The position numbers were made by a program, and so were the translations under genes. Source: Microglena sp. YARC (Eukaryota > Chlorophyta > Chlorophyceae > Chlamydomonadales > Chlamydomonadaceae). From it: a DNA stretch of 64,000 bases. Of the stretch, positions 1 through 9,296 are shown piece after piece (within the stretch, counting starts at the first letter, position 1; every line of letters starts with the position of its first letter). The notes under the pieces are model-generated. The model had not been told where the DNA came from and did no database searches. It saw only the letters and a program-made list of their open reading frames with translations. The stretch spans positions 72,627,837 to 72,691,836 of the forward strand of contig CM039462.1 of NCBI GenBank assembly GCA_022414725.1, given 5' to 3'.

Positions 1-640
1 CCCAAATCTTAACTTCGCGATAAATCACGTCTGAGCAACCTCACAAAAGATGTAAGTGCATATCTGATCTTTCGAATGACCCCCATTTGGGGGGGGGTTA
101 AAAACTTTTTCAAAACTTTATTTCCCCCCTCCTTTTGTATGAAACTTCCACAATTCCAACTCCCATCTGAATCGGACACCAAATTGCATATGCGGTCCCA
201 AATCTGTCTTTCTGCCCCCCCCCCCCCCCCCCCCCTGGTTTTATATGTTTTAAATGTTTCATATGTTTCATATGTCTCATATGATTTTATATGTTTTATA
301 TGTCTCATAGGTTTTTAAATGTTTTATATGTTTCATTTGTTTTATACGTCTTGTTACACTCTGTTGTGTCCATATCTTTCTATGAATGCAATGAATGCAA
401 TGGATGGCCAATGCAGGTTGCATCATGTTATATCAATCCCTGACGTGTTCTGCCCTGTCAAGTCATGCATGTTTTGCTTGCTTTCTTTAATTCAGTTACC
501 ATACACTTTTTCACACATGCAAATGCAAGATCGCTTCAGAAGAAGCGAAACACATATGATGCAAGATCCCCCCCCCACCACACACACACACACCCCACCT
601 CTCCACACAATACAATAGGCAGGAGCCCAACCACCATGAC
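1..640. repeat. low-complexity and microsatellite DNA
   Basis: No gene is recognisable. The stretch holds a C/G homopolymer region (a run of G near 90 and about 20 C at 214-234), an AT-rich block at 235-345 built from variants of TATGTTTCA/TATGTTTTA, a short ATGAATGCA duplication near 383-400, and a CA/CCCA dinucleotide block at about 566-605. The apparent reading frames here are products of the simple repeats. Confidence 0.8.
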
Positions 641-675
641 CACCATTAACCAGACCCACATACTCCCCAATCACC

Positions 676-1480
676 ACACACATGTGATTACATTCTGTAC
701 ACCGCGCCCATGTGATTCTGTGCACCACATGACCACACCCATATGATTGCATTGTGTACACCACACCCATGTGATTACATTCTGTACACCACGCCCATGT
801 GATTCTGTGCACCACATGACCACACCCATATGATTGCATTATGTACACCACTCCCACATGATTACATTCTGTACATCACGCCCATGTGATTCTGTGCACC
901 ACATGACCACACCCGTATGATCACATTATGTACACCACACCCATGTGATTACATTATGTACACCACGCCCATGTGATTCTGTGCAGGAAATGACCACACC
1001 CATTTGATTGCATTATGTACACCACACCCATGCGATTACATTATGTACACCGCGCCCATGTGATTCTGTGCACCACATGGCCACACCCATATGATTGCAT
1101 TATGTACACCACTCCCACATGATTACATTCTGTACACCACACCCATGTGATTACATTATGTACACCGCGCCCATGTGATTCTGTGCACCAAATGACCACA
1201 CCCGTATGATCACATTATGTACACCACACCCATGCGATTACATTATGTACACCGCGCCCATGTGATTCTGTGCACCACATGGCCACACCCATATGATTGC
1301 ATTATGTACACCACTCCCACATGATTACATTCTGTACACCACACCCATGTGATTACATTATGTACACCACACCCATGTGATTACATTCTGTACACCACGC
1401 CCATGTGATTCTGTGCACCACATGGCCACACCCATTTGATCACATTCTTTACACCACACCCATGTGATTACATTTTGTTT
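676..1480. repeat. composite minisatellite with CCCATGTGATT core
   Basis: About 800 bp of tandem units, each carrying a CCCAT(G/A)TGATT-type core followed by either CTGTG or ACATT(A/C)TGTA and then CACCAC. Units of roughly 23, 28 and 36 bp alternate, giving a composite period near 87 bp. The array ends where the core decays near 1480, and a single stray core recurs near 1770. Open frames inside it arise from the repeat and are not treated as genes. Confidence 0.9.
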
Positions 1481-1552
1481 ACAGGAATGCGGTACATTAA
1501 GTACTGTTGCATGTGATTTGTGCTTCTATTTAATGCTTACCTTTGACACATA

Positions 1553-1737
1553 GCTTTTCTTTCGGCGCTATGATCAGCAGCTTCTAGGTAGCTCCAAGAT
1601 CCAGCCACAAGATTTCAATAGTACTGGAACGATGGTTCTGTCAGCTCCCAGGTGCACTATGTCGCTTTAGGTTTTGTTGGGTAGCAAGCCAGGGGAGCTG
1701 CCTACAAAACTGCTGCTCATAGCGGAAAAGAAAAACA
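1553..1737. mobile_element. MITE-like inverted-repeat element, copy 1
   Basis: The ends are imperfect inverted repeats of about 40 bp. The left end reads CTTTTCTTTCGGCGCTATGA and then AGCAGCTTCTAGGTAGCTCC. The right end is its approximate reverse complement (GGGGAGCTGCCTAC, CTGCTGCTCATAGCGG, AAAAGAAAAAC). The internal 100 bp is non-coding. The same termini occur at 3851-4046 and 6451-6641 and as a solo end at 5505-5563, so this is a family. No clear target-site duplication was found, and the superfamily cannot be assigned. Confidence 0.6.
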
Positions 1738-2138
1738 CTCCTTCTACACAGCAATAGAACTGCCGAACCACGCCCATGTGATTGCTACTTGTACTCTATA
1801 GGAGTTGTTATACTAACAGGTTGACCCCGCATGCAGAAGGCGAGCAGCCTGAAGGCTGATAGACCATGATCATAGGATGGTAGACCAGAATCAAACCAAC
1901 CTAAACCGACCAAACTAAACAAACAAACAAAAATAATCAACGTTAGACCAGAATCAAACCAAATAAAGCTTACCAAACAACCCCAAAACTAACCAAACCA
2001 GACAAAACTAACCAACCAAAAACAATAAGAATAGCCTTGACCACATGATTCACCAACTAAAACATACAAAACTAACCAACCAATGACAATAAGAATAGCC
2101 TTGGCCACAGGATCTCGTCCTCGAAGCCACAACCTTAC
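1738..2138 (-). other. probable first intron of the 2139-2381 gene, with internal duplication
   Basis: On the minus strand this stretch follows the donor CTCGAG|GTAAGG. It contains two copies of a roughly 70-bp segment, (G/T)GGCCAAGGCTATTCTTATTG in one form, plus several TTGGTTAGTTTTG and CAGAATCAAACCAA-type short repeats. No convincing second exon was found before the MITE at 1737, so the downstream part of the gene is missing, further away, or hidden by divergence. Confidence 0.35.
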
Positions 2139-2381
2139 CTCGAGCAGGGGGTTGTTCGCGATCGTCTCCGCGCTGGCAGCGTTCTCAACAACAGCGGCCA
2201 TTGTTCTGGTGGAAGATTCAATCACCGGGGCAGCAGTTGGGTGGATGAAAGCAAGCGCTGGGGCTTGCGAAGGTGCTGGAAGGCGAGAAGCAGATCTGGA
2301 ACTAACCGCGTTCACGATGGCGGGACAAACACCCTGTCGCAGAGAGGAACGGAGCAAAGATGCGGATCTGGAAAGAATCAT
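2139..2381 (-). CDS. first exon of an organelle-targeted protein (possible M3 oligopeptidase)
   Basis: An 81-codon open segment starts at an ATG (2381) and ends exactly in phase 0 at CTCGAG|GTAAGG, a good splice donor. Residues 1-50 are rich in Arg, Ser and Ala and lack acidic residues, as expected of a mitochondrial or plastid transit peptide (MILSRSASLLRSSLRQG). After a second Met at residue 61 comes a short acidic segment ending NNPLLE. An N-terminal NPLL just after the presequence is reminiscent of M3-family oligopeptidases (PrlC/OOP type), but that is a weak resemblance over few residues. The frame is open upstream to about 2546, so the start could be earlier. The opposite strand has a competing open frame with poorer composition. 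Confidence 0.35.
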
Positions 2382-2986
2382 GGGTTGGGCAGGACAGATG
2401 CAACGCAGAAAGCGTTCCGGATGCCTAAGTTTGTTAGGGGAGTTCGATCCAGGAGTGTAATGATGTGGCTTAAGATTACTTTTGTAGGGCTTAGCCCAGT
2501 CCACGTCGGACCACCGAACCAAGGCACGCCCGGGCACGCCCACCACTGCACACCAGGGGATTTGGACGCACCTCAGCGCACTAGCCTGAGAAAGTGAGAA
2601 GAGGGAAATGCGATTATTTTTATCATGGAGGATTCTCGCCTCGAAGGGTGGGTCTCCCTATGCTAGCCCTAAAGTCAAAATATTATATGTGCAATGATTA
2701 GGGTTGGGAGGCACGATATCATATTGTACGATAACGTGACCTGTCACATAAATCGTGCTGTGTACGGTAGCATTGACGATGGTTACATTTCCGTACAGGT
2801 TGCAGGTATGTGCCCAACCATGATAGCAGTAGGGGCTAACAATAAAAAACTGATTAACCCCAAACAATCATTGTATCGACAGGGGCCCTGAGTTCGTGGT
2901 AAAGTGGCAATTTATTTTTACGATTTTAATTTACTCATTATCCCTAATGCGATGATAATTTATTTTTGCGATTCTTGTGGCATTTT
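2382..2986. other. intergenic or intronic, nothing recognised
   Basis: No convincing coding frame, RNA gene or repeat. The sequence is mixed composition up to about 2690 and then AT-rich, with a TTTATTTTT(A/G)CGATT motif repeated near 2910 and 2958. Confidence 0.5.
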
Positions 2987-3340
2987 TTATAATTTGTAGA
3001 AGGTATTTGATTCAGGATTCATGACCAGCCTCATGGTGGAGTCTCTCTTGACCAAGTCAGGCTCAATCCTCAGTTTGTAAAAAAGCAATTGCCTATACTC
3101 AGAGAATAAAGAACATTCTAACAAGAAATGCATTTCACCTTCTACCACTTCTACCATAAACGACCATATCACAGCACCTGCAAGTTGTACTATAACGAGA
3201 TACACTACAATCATATTTAACATTGCAAATGTGAGCTCTAAGACGCAGTCTTGCTATGAATTGAATGTCATCCTTATCATGTAATAAGATAGTGAAGGAG
3301 GAACTATACTTGCTATCATCTTGTATCACCCAAGTCGCAT
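2987..3340 (-). pseudogene. remnant of a non-LTR retrotransposon ORF2 C-terminus
   Basis: Two overlapping minus-strand frames together give a pattern typical of the C-terminal region of LINE reverse transcriptase proteins: an RLRLRAHICN segment, an Arg/Cys motif (CRCC), then VEGEMHFLLEC followed by an aromatic/Arg segment (FSEYRQLLF). This corresponds to the usual 'R-x-C-x2-C ... E-x-E-x-H-(F/L)-L-x-C' arrangement. The two parts are in different frames, so at least one frameshift separates them. No RT or endonuclease domain is present nearby, so this is a short degenerate remnant. It is not obviously related to the other LINEs in the window. Confidence 0.5.
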
Positions 3341-3850
3341 AATGTGTATATATTATACCGTATCCTTCACTAGGTTATCACGAAGTGTCCTGGGATTCAT
3401 TATGCTTAGAGATTGCCAGACATTGTATGCTATTCTTGCTGGTACACACGGGCTAGATGAACAAAAGCTGTATGACCTAGGAGGTCTGCGGTAGGTAAAC
3501 AGTTCGTGTCCATATCGACTGAGTCAATGTATGTTATTTTTGCTGTACTGTACACATGTATTGCAGGTTCAGAGTCTGTTGGTTCTTTGTTGGTTCTTGT
3601 CCAGGGACCTCCTTTGCCGGGTCTTGTCAGGGGACCTCCTTTGGACAGTTTACTTAATCCACGCCGACTTGGCGTACTGCTTCCTTTCTATCTTTCTTGG
3701 GTGGGATGATGTGGCCCATGCAAGTCACGGGGACGAGTGCCAGAGCAATGTGGCAGGTGGGTGAGTACTGGAGCAATTGGGTGGGTGGGGTGATGTGGTC
3801 CATGCAAGTCAGGCTTGGGCGACCCACACGTGCATCGTTCATGTCCCAGG
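3341..3850. other. non-coding with short duplications
   Basis: Contains a pair of TGTATG(C/T)TATT(C/T)TTGCTG segments (3426 and 3530), a duplicated GGGACCTCCTTTG (3604 and 3631) and a duplicated GATGTGG(C/T)CCATGCAAGTCA (3707 and 3791). No gene is supported. Confidence 0.5.
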
Positions 3851-4046
3851 GTTTTTCTTTTCGGCTTTTCATCGCAGCTTCTAGGCAGCTCCCTGAGCAG
3901 ACCACTGGGCTGTACTGAACTTTTTCAGCACTTCTGGAAAGCTGACTATGACAGCATCAAGTTGCTCAAGGTTAGACCAGGTTGGGCCGAATAGCCAGTC
4001 AGGGGGGCTGCCTAGAAGCTGCTGCTCGAAGCTGAAAATAAAAACA
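3851..4046. mobile_element. MITE-like inverted-repeat element, copy 2
   Basis: The left terminus has TTTTCGGCTTTTCATCGCAG and then CTTCTAGGCAGCTCCCTGA. The right terminus mirrors it with TCAGGGGGGCTGCC, TAGAAGCTGCTGCTCGAAGC and TGAAAATAAAAACAC. The terminal inverted repeats are about 40 bp around a 110-bp non-coding core. It is the best-preserved copy of the family also seen at 1553 and 6451. Confidence 0.65.
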
Positions 4047-4550
4047 CTAGCTTGTCCGCATGGCGGTCGTTTCCAAATTAATGTCAGGCGTATGTCAGGC
4101 GTTTTGTATTCTGCAGACGCTTAGACGCCGAATTGCCGGCGTATAGAATCTTGCAAAAATTCTTCTTCTTCTTCTTCTTCCTCATGTTGGGCGTGCAGGC
4201 CCTGGCAAGTTGAGTGTTTCCAGTTATGATGGCCACCTGTGTGGTACGGCGTCAATCGCCTTTGGTGGTTGGCCCCAGCGCAAGTGACTGGGCTGGCCCC
4301 CTCAACCTCACGCCTCGTCATCAGAGATGGTCAGAGCGCTACGCCTCTGAACTTGTCTCCATACTTTTCTTTCAGAAATGTGATATCACGACAACTCTTT
4401 TGCACATCTATGTACTTGACTGTTTGTTTGTTTTTGCATTCAAAAGCAATTATTTTGTCTTTCAAATTAACCATGTGGATGTCGCTTTCAGCTGCATAGT
4501 TGCTCATGTCCTTGATTTCCCAATTACGAGCGTCACAGACCCAGAGGTTC
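4047..4550. other. non-coding; CTT microsatellite and a dispersed repeat
   Basis: Holds a TTC/CTT microsatellite at 4160-4184 and, at about 4251-4322, a segment (GGTTGGCCCCAGCGCAAG, then GGGCTGGCCCCCTCAAC, then CACGCCTCGT) that recurs with changes at about 10142-10205. The remainder is AT-rich with no supported gene. Confidence 0.5.
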
Positions 4551-4695
4551 CGTTGCGTCGCAGAAGCAGATCCAGTGGGTCAGTTGCATTCAAGTCACAG
4601 ATTTTTGAGGGTCTGTTGCGTCACAGAAGCAGATCCAGTGGGTCAGTTGCATCCAAGTCGCAGATTTTAGAGGGTCTGTTGCGTCGCAGACCCAG
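4551..4695. repeat. tandem repeat, ~66-bp unit
   Basis: Just over two copies of a unit starting GTTGCGTC(G/A)CAGAAGCAG and running through CAGTGGGTCAGTTGCAT to GAGGGTCT; a third start (GTTGCGTCGCAGACCCAGAT) follows at 4678. No coding role is apparent. Confidence 0.75.
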
Positions 4696-4778
4696 ATTTT
4701 GAAAACGGTCGCATCTCAAGAAGCAGATTTTGAGACAGGCTGCGTCTCGAGAAGCAAATTTGGGGGTCTCTAGGCTCC

Positions 4779-5165
4779 TACATAAGCAGGCACCCTTGCA
4801 TTGACCCATTTGAGCTGCCACATGATAAACAAACAAGTACGGAGTCACATGCTCAACCGCCTCATATCTGTTTAGCTTGCTCCCCCTGTCAGAAAGAAAG
4901 GCGGAGAAGCTCCTACATAAGTAGGCACCTGTGAACGTCGCATGAAGGAGTCCCTACCGCCTGGAGGGTGACACTTACTATGTCTGCCATGGTAAATTTC
5001 CCCATCTGTGGCGTACGGGAGGGCCCCCTTAACACCACGCCCCTACAGGCCTTTTTTAAGGCACCTGTGCATTGACCTTTTTGAGCTGCCACATGATAAA
5101 CAAACAAGTACGGAGTCACATGCTCAACTGCCTCACATCTGGTTCGCTTGCTCCCCCAGTTGCAT
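4779..5165. repeat. duplicated ~105-bp segment
   Basis: The segment around 4790-4885 (GAGCTGCCACATGATAAACA, then CAAGTACGGAGTCACATGCT) recurs at about 5060-5155 with a few substitutions. The second copy abuts, and may extend into, the 3' end of the exon-like segment at 5116-5469. Between the copies is AT/GC-mixed sequence with no supported gene. Confidence 0.7.
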
Positions 5166-5469
5166 CCCACAGCTCCTTCAAAGCAGCAGCCGCTCTCTTT
5201 GGCTCCCAGATGCATGAGCTTGACACCAGGGTCGCGCTTTTGGCATCGGCAGCACTGCACCCCCCTGCCTGAGGCTTTCCACAGGTGCAGTTGTCGGGGC
5301 ACAGCACAGCAAATGAATCCGGGTCCAGCAGAGTTACTGACTTCCCAAAGGTCTGAGCGCATGGGAGGACAGATGTGACAAAGGTGTCGCGAGCCAAGGA
5401 GACGACATGACCATTGACAAGCTTGCGGGTTTGCCACAGAGCACCCGACCAATCCAGAATGCATCGAGC
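5116..5469 (-). CDS. probable internal or terminal exon of a glycosyltransferase-like gene
   Basis: On the minus strand an acceptor-like TTCGCAG precedes an open frame read in phase 0 that begins ARCILDWSGALWQ and includes GKSVTLLDPDSFAVLCPDNC followed by more Cys (CTCGKPQAGGC). It stays open to a stop at 5116. The 'vxxLDPxxF...C' segment resembles the region downstream of the donor-binding motif in nucleotide-diphospho-sugar transferases (PF03407-type), and the exon lies 3' of the 5957-6181 exon, which has the matching upstream part. The last ~15 codons run into the 4779/5040 duplicated repeat, so the true exon may end earlier at an unseen donor. Assignment is by motif resemblance only. Confidence 0.4.
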   Translation of the reverse strand, partial: ARCILDWSGALWQTRKLVNGHVVSLARDTFVTSVLPCAQTFGKSVTLLDPDSFAVLCPDNCTCGKPQAGGCSAADAKSATLVSSSCIWEPKRAAAALKELWDATGGASEPDVRQLSM

Positions 5470-5504
5470 CTGCGAACATGATGGGCAGCGGTGTATGTTG
5501 TAAC

Positions 5505-5563
5505 AGGGGCTGGCTCAGGGAGCTGCCTAGAGGCTGCTAAGAAAAGTCGGAAAGAAAAGCCCT
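5505..5563. mobile_element. solo terminus of the MITE-like family
   Basis: Contains GGGCTGGCTCAGGGAGCTGC and CTAGAGGCTGCTAAG, then AAAAGTCGGAAAGAAAAGCC. This is the right-end pattern of the inverted-repeat elements at 1553, 3851 and 6451. No matching left end was found within 250 bp, so it is a truncated copy or a solo end within the presumed glycosyltransferase intron. Confidence 0.5.
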
Positions 5564-5585
5564 CACACCAATTAGATCATGGTGT

Positions 5586-5945
5586 AGGGTGGATGGATGG
5601 TCAGACGGATGTACAGACTGAAGGATGGATGGATGGATTGTTGGACGGACGGGTGGGTGAATGGATGGGTGGATACATGGACGGGTGGATGGACGGACGG
5701 AGGGTGGGTGGATGGACAGACGGACAGACGGATGGATGGATGGGTGGATGGATATGGATGGATGGATATGGATAGATGGCCGGGTGAATAGATGGTCAGG
5801 CAGTTGGACGGACGGATGGACAGATGGGTGGAGGATGGTCAGATAGATGGATGGGTGGATGGATATGGATGGATGGTCAGACAGATGGATGGGTGGATGG
5901 ATATGGATGGTTGGTTATATGGATGGATCGATGGACAGATGAACA
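5586..5945. repeat. GGAT/GGAC tetranucleotide minisatellite
   Basis: About 360 bp dominated by GGATGGAT, GGACGGAC, GGTGGATGGATATGGATGG and CAGACGGA variants. It lies between the two glycosyltransferase-like exons, so it is probably intronic. Frames reading WMDGWMDG-type peptides on the plus strand are products of the repeat and are not annotated. Confidence 0.9.
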
Positions 5946-5956
5946 GAGCATCTCAC

Positions 5957-6181
5957 CGACTGCACCGAAGTTCTTATGAAGACAACACTAGCCCCATGTT
6001 CAACCTCCTCATCCGTTGATGTCTCTGGTTTTGAAAACGTTGAGAGGCAGCCCTTGCGGGCGACGGCGAAGTCAGCTCCCGAAGCAAGTACTTGAGGGAT
6101 GGGGTTCTTTAACACTACAGTGCCAGCATCCAAGTACAGGACCGAGAAGCCAGCTGACACAATATTTAGCATGTGCCGTAC
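5957..6181 (-). CDS. probable glycosyltransferase exon (nucleotide-sugar transferase type)
   Basis: A 75-codon phase-0 segment is bounded on the minus strand by an acceptor (TCTCCTCAG|GTACGG) and a donor (CAGTCG|GTGAGA; an alternative in-phase donor lies six bases earlier at TTCG|GTGCAG). The peptide reads VRHMLNIVSAGFSVLYLDAG, then TVVLKNPIPQVL, a GADFAVARKG segment and EHGASVVFIRTS. That order, 'GxxVLYLDxxxVxLxxP ... aDf ... N/H-(S/A)-G-x-x-x-x-R', is the core of PF03407-type transferases, in which an Asp-x-Asp binds the metal and sugar nucleotide. Here the second Asp of DxD is Gly (DAG), so either the metal site differs or the exon is from a divergent or inactive paralogue. The 5116-5469 segment is a likely following exon. 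Confidence 0.5.
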
Positions 6182-6450
6182 CTGAGGAGATAAATAGCAT
6201 GGAAGGTGTTCGGGTGTGTTAGGGGTGCAGGTCACACCTGTTCTTTTTTGGGGGTGTGGGTCACACTAGTTTCACTTCAATCAGTTTACCCCCCCCCCAC
6301 CAATAGACCTAAGCTGGGTGGTGGGTGGGGGGAGGTGTGCGTGCATGTGCTAGGGGAGATATATAGCATGGGAGGGTTCCAGTGAAGAACACAGATTCAA
6401 AAATAAGGATTTGAAGGAAACAGGGTGCGCGTGAAAGCGGATTATTCCCC
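6182..6450 (-). other. probable intron with a copy of the acceptor region
   Basis: The acceptor-proximal motif GAG(A)TAAATAGCATGGAAGGT (6186-6206) is repeated in degenerate form near 6357-6375 (GGGGAGATATATAGCATGGG). Between them are C-rich and GTGGGTGGGG-rich low-complexity tracts and a duplicated GGTCACAC(C/T). No additional exon was recognised. Confidence 0.4.
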
Positions 6451-6641
6451 GCTCCTTTTTTGGGCTACGCATAGCAGCTTCTACGCAGCTCCCTTACCCT
6501 GTCCTTGGGCCAGACTTCAAGCGAGCTAGTAGGGATGAAAACTGACATAGCAGGCATTCCAATGCAGCTGAAAGGTACGGCATTGACCCAGTGGCTGGCT
6601 TATGGAGCTGCCTAGAACTGCCACGTGTACGCAAAAATAGT
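6451..6641. mobile_element. MITE-like inverted-repeat element, copy 3
   Basis: The left end carries CTCCTTTTTTGGGCTACGCA and then TAGCAGCTTCTACGCAGCTCC. The right end carries GGAGCTGCCTAGAACTGCC and then ACGTGTACGCAAAAATAG. The repeats are the most diverged of the three full copies but keep the AGCAGCTTCTA(G/C)GCAGCTCC core in opposite orientations at both ends. The core is non-coding. Confidence 0.5.
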
Positions 6642-6880
6642 AACGGTGGAATGATTGTTTACACAATCCAATGCCATTTTTTTCCTGCGTGGCTAACTTC
6701 CAGTATATATACTGTGCATAACGAAATACAAGACATACCAGTGTGTTTATTACCGCCCTCAACTAAGCAGATACACCACGGTTACACCGCTCACACTGGC
6801 GGAGGAGGAGCAATTTAACCTAAGGGTTCGGCGCCCGTGAGCGTCCTCGGGCGACGCCAGCCGGCGTTGCGCATGACCTG
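6642..6880. other. nothing recognised
   Basis: Mixed-composition sequence without a supported gene, RNA or repeat. Confidence 0.4.
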
Positions 6881-6883
6881 CGG

Positions 6884-7084
6884 ATGCCGCTTGGAAGCTT
6901 CGAAACGCAGAAGACCGAGACCCAGATCAAGACCCAGACCCAGACCGAGACCGAGCCCCTAGAGACCCAGACCCAGACCGAGACCCAGACCGATACACAG
7001 ATCCAGACCGAGACCCAGACCGAGGCACAGACCCAGACCAAGACCCACGAAACCACGACCGTGCAAGAGGTGACCGCCCGATAG
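6884..7084 (+). repeat. CAGACC/GAGACC hexamer repeat, open as a Thr-Gln-Thr-Glu protein
   Basis: From 6912 to 7045 the sequence is a tandem array of ACCCAGACC/GACCGAGACC hexamers. The plus frame starting at ATG 6884 reads MPLGSFETQK and then repeated TQTQTETQ units, ending VQEVTAR before a TAG. The stop is inside the second arm of a perfect hairpin (7066-7097). A genuine low-complexity protein is possible, but codons simply mirror the repeat and there is no other support, so it is listed as a repeat. Confidence 0.7.
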
Positions 7085-7097
7085 GGCGGTCACCTCT
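7066..7097. other. perfect 14-bp inverted repeat (hairpin) with GATA loop
   Basis: Arms AGAGGTGACCGCCC (7066-7079) and GGGCGGTCACCTCT (7084-7097) are perfectly complementary around the loop GATA. The core GACCGCCC/GGGCGGTC is the same octamer that forms hairpins at every half-unit boundary of the satellite array further right. CTAG follows at 7096-7099. Confidence 0.9.
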
Positions 7098-7099
7098 AG

Positions 7100-7736
7100 T
7101 TAAAAAGAGAAGTTAGCTTCCTAGATCCTAGGACATTTTTTCCAGCCCAGCCAGGTTTTTGATTTCTCTAGATAGCCTGAAGATGGTGGTTTACTCAGAT
7201 TTTAGCTGTATTTTTGATATATTTGTTGTTGTTTGTTAATGTTTAGATTTTCCCTGGTAATTTATTTTACTGCCAAAGATGATAAGCAGCCAAATTGCTG
7301 GCTAGAGCCATGTAATCAAGATCAAGTTCAAATGTAAGCTGCAGGCAAGCTGGCCCCTTATTTATATAATTATACTGTTTTCTTCATATCAGGGTTGTCC
7401 AAAACATTACATTTCACATCTCAAACTCAGATTAGGAGGGTCAATTCAGTTGGAAACAAAGATTACAGCTCATGCTACGAGGATTTGGGAGCAGCAGATA
7501 CAACCATTTCCAAATAAACTTAGTATGTAATACGTGAACATGTTGGGGTCCAGTTCAGCCTGGACTAGAAGTCGTTTCCACCGCAGAATTGAATTATCAC
7601 TGTAGCACGAACTCAGGGCCCGATCTGTTGGTAATCGATCATTTGGTGTTCAGTTTAACAGTGCTTTTTCGTATTAGCCCCTCCTGACATAGTTGGGCAA
7701 ATCCCTTTAGCATATTTGGCCTACCCCTGAACTGTA
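7100..7736. other. AT-rich, nothing recognised
   Basis: No gene, RNA or repeat is supported in this AT-rich stretch on either strand. Confidence 0.5.
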
Positions 7737-7737
7737 A

Positions 7738-7744
7738 CAACAAT

Positions 7745-7782
<38 letters not shown>
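7738..7782. repeat. AAC/CAA trinucleotide microsatellite
   Basis: Roughly 14 consecutive CAA triplets with one interruption at the left end. Confidence 0.95.
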
Positions 7783-8384
7783 GAATACATGTCCATAGTA
7801 TAATTTTGTTTTGCAATTGTACGCACAAAACAAGCCTTGTAACAACAATTTACTTTCTTATATCTCTCTTCCTCCTCCCATTCCAGCTTTCTGTAGGTCC
7901 AGTTGTTTAGAACAAGTTTCGACTCAAGCCTGATTTCGGGATTGTAACAAAGCACGGTGTAGGGCGGAGCGCAAAGCGCAGAGCCCTGGGGGCTTTGGGG
8001 GGTAGCGCTTTGCACTGAGTTCGCACCGAGTTGCTCAATTTTCAACGCGGCTCACAAAAACAAACAGTGTGAGAATCCGCTAAACAAAAAATACACAGTA
8101 TGCATGCATGTATGTATGTATGTATGTATGTATGTATGCATGCATGTATGCCAAATAGGCTAAGGGAACATGCCCAACCTTCAAAAAGGTACACAAGAGG
8201 CAGTACATAAGAGGACACAGGGACCAATGAGATCAGAAGTATGCCAGCAAGACAGTGATGTAAGTCGTCAAGTCTCAGAAATAATCCAAGCCACAGAAAT
8301 GGAAGTAAGCCAGAGCGGGTGCACACCTACCCAAGACTTGGGAGGGGCCAGATAAACTGGTTATTGCTACACCCTTGCGGCTCC
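7783..8384. other. non-coding; ATGT microsatellite at 8100-8150
   Basis: Apart from ATGC/ATGT tetranucleotide repeats at about 8100-8150, nothing is recognisable. Short frames on both strands lack any domain-like features. Confidence 0.5.
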
Positions 8385-9296
8385 CCTGAATAAACGCAAG
8401 GCATAAGTGCATTCTACCCACCACCACCCCCACACCCACTACACCCATCACCACCACAGCCACCACACCCAATACACCCATCACCACAACCACCACCAGG
8501 GCGCAGCTCACCTGAATTAATGCAAGGCCTAAGTTAATTCAATGAAGTGATCCATCCTCGGCATGTGGACCAGCTGCCGTGGGCTCCCATCCACAGTAAA
8601 AATCAGCCATTATACCCACCACCACCACCACCACACCCACTACACCCGACACCACCACCAGGGCGCAGCTCACCTAAATGAATGCAAGGCCAGAGTGCAA
8701 TGCATGAAGTGATCCATCCTCAGCATGTGGACCAACTGCCGTGGGCTCCAATCCACACAAGGCATCAGCCATTCTACCCACCACCACCACCACCACCACC
8801 ACCAACACCACCACCAACACAGCCACCCCCACCAGGGCGCAGCTTACCTGAATGAATGCGAGGCCTAAGTGCTTTACATGAAGTGATTCATCCTCAGCAT
8901 GTGGACCAGTTGCTATGGGCTCACATCCACAGGGAAAATCGGCCATTCTACCCACCACCACCACCACCACCAGGGCACAGCCCACCTGAATGAATGCAAG
9001 TCTAAGTGCATTCTGCCCACCACCAGCAGCACCACCACTAACACAGCCACCCCCACCAGGGCGCAGCTTACCTGAATGAATGCAAGGCCTGAGTGCATTG
9101 CATGAAGTGATTCATCCTCAGCATGTGGACCAGTTGCTATGGGCTCCCATCCACAGGGAAAATCGGCCATTCTACCCACCACCACCACCACCAGGGCACA
9201 GCCCACCTGAATGAATGCAAGGCCTAAGTGCATTCTGCCCACCACCAGCACCACCACATCCACTACACCCACCACCACCACCAGGGCGCAGCTCAC
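8385..9296 (-). repeat. tandemly duplicated 3' exon segments with splice donors and CCA-rich spacers
   Basis: Read on the minus strand, this region repeats the 3' half of the 9297-9455 exon: a WEPTA(A/V)GPHAEDxSLHA-like segment, then (S/L)GLAFI, then CAG|GT(G/A)AGC or a variant and a (GGT)n/(CCA)n spacer. Donor-like junctions on the plus strand lie near 8507, 8668, 8846, 8983, 9071, 9206 and 9292; two of them have the weaker GTGGGC. Spacing varies from about 90 to 175 bp because the trinucleotide spacers vary and some units lack the exon part. These may be pseudo-exons, or alternative exons of the same gene. Confidence 0.6.

Noticed and set aside
5491..6019. [14 protein letters not shown] proteins on the plus strand
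   Set aside because: Products of the GGAT/GGAC minisatellite; the coding signal nearby is on the opposite strand.
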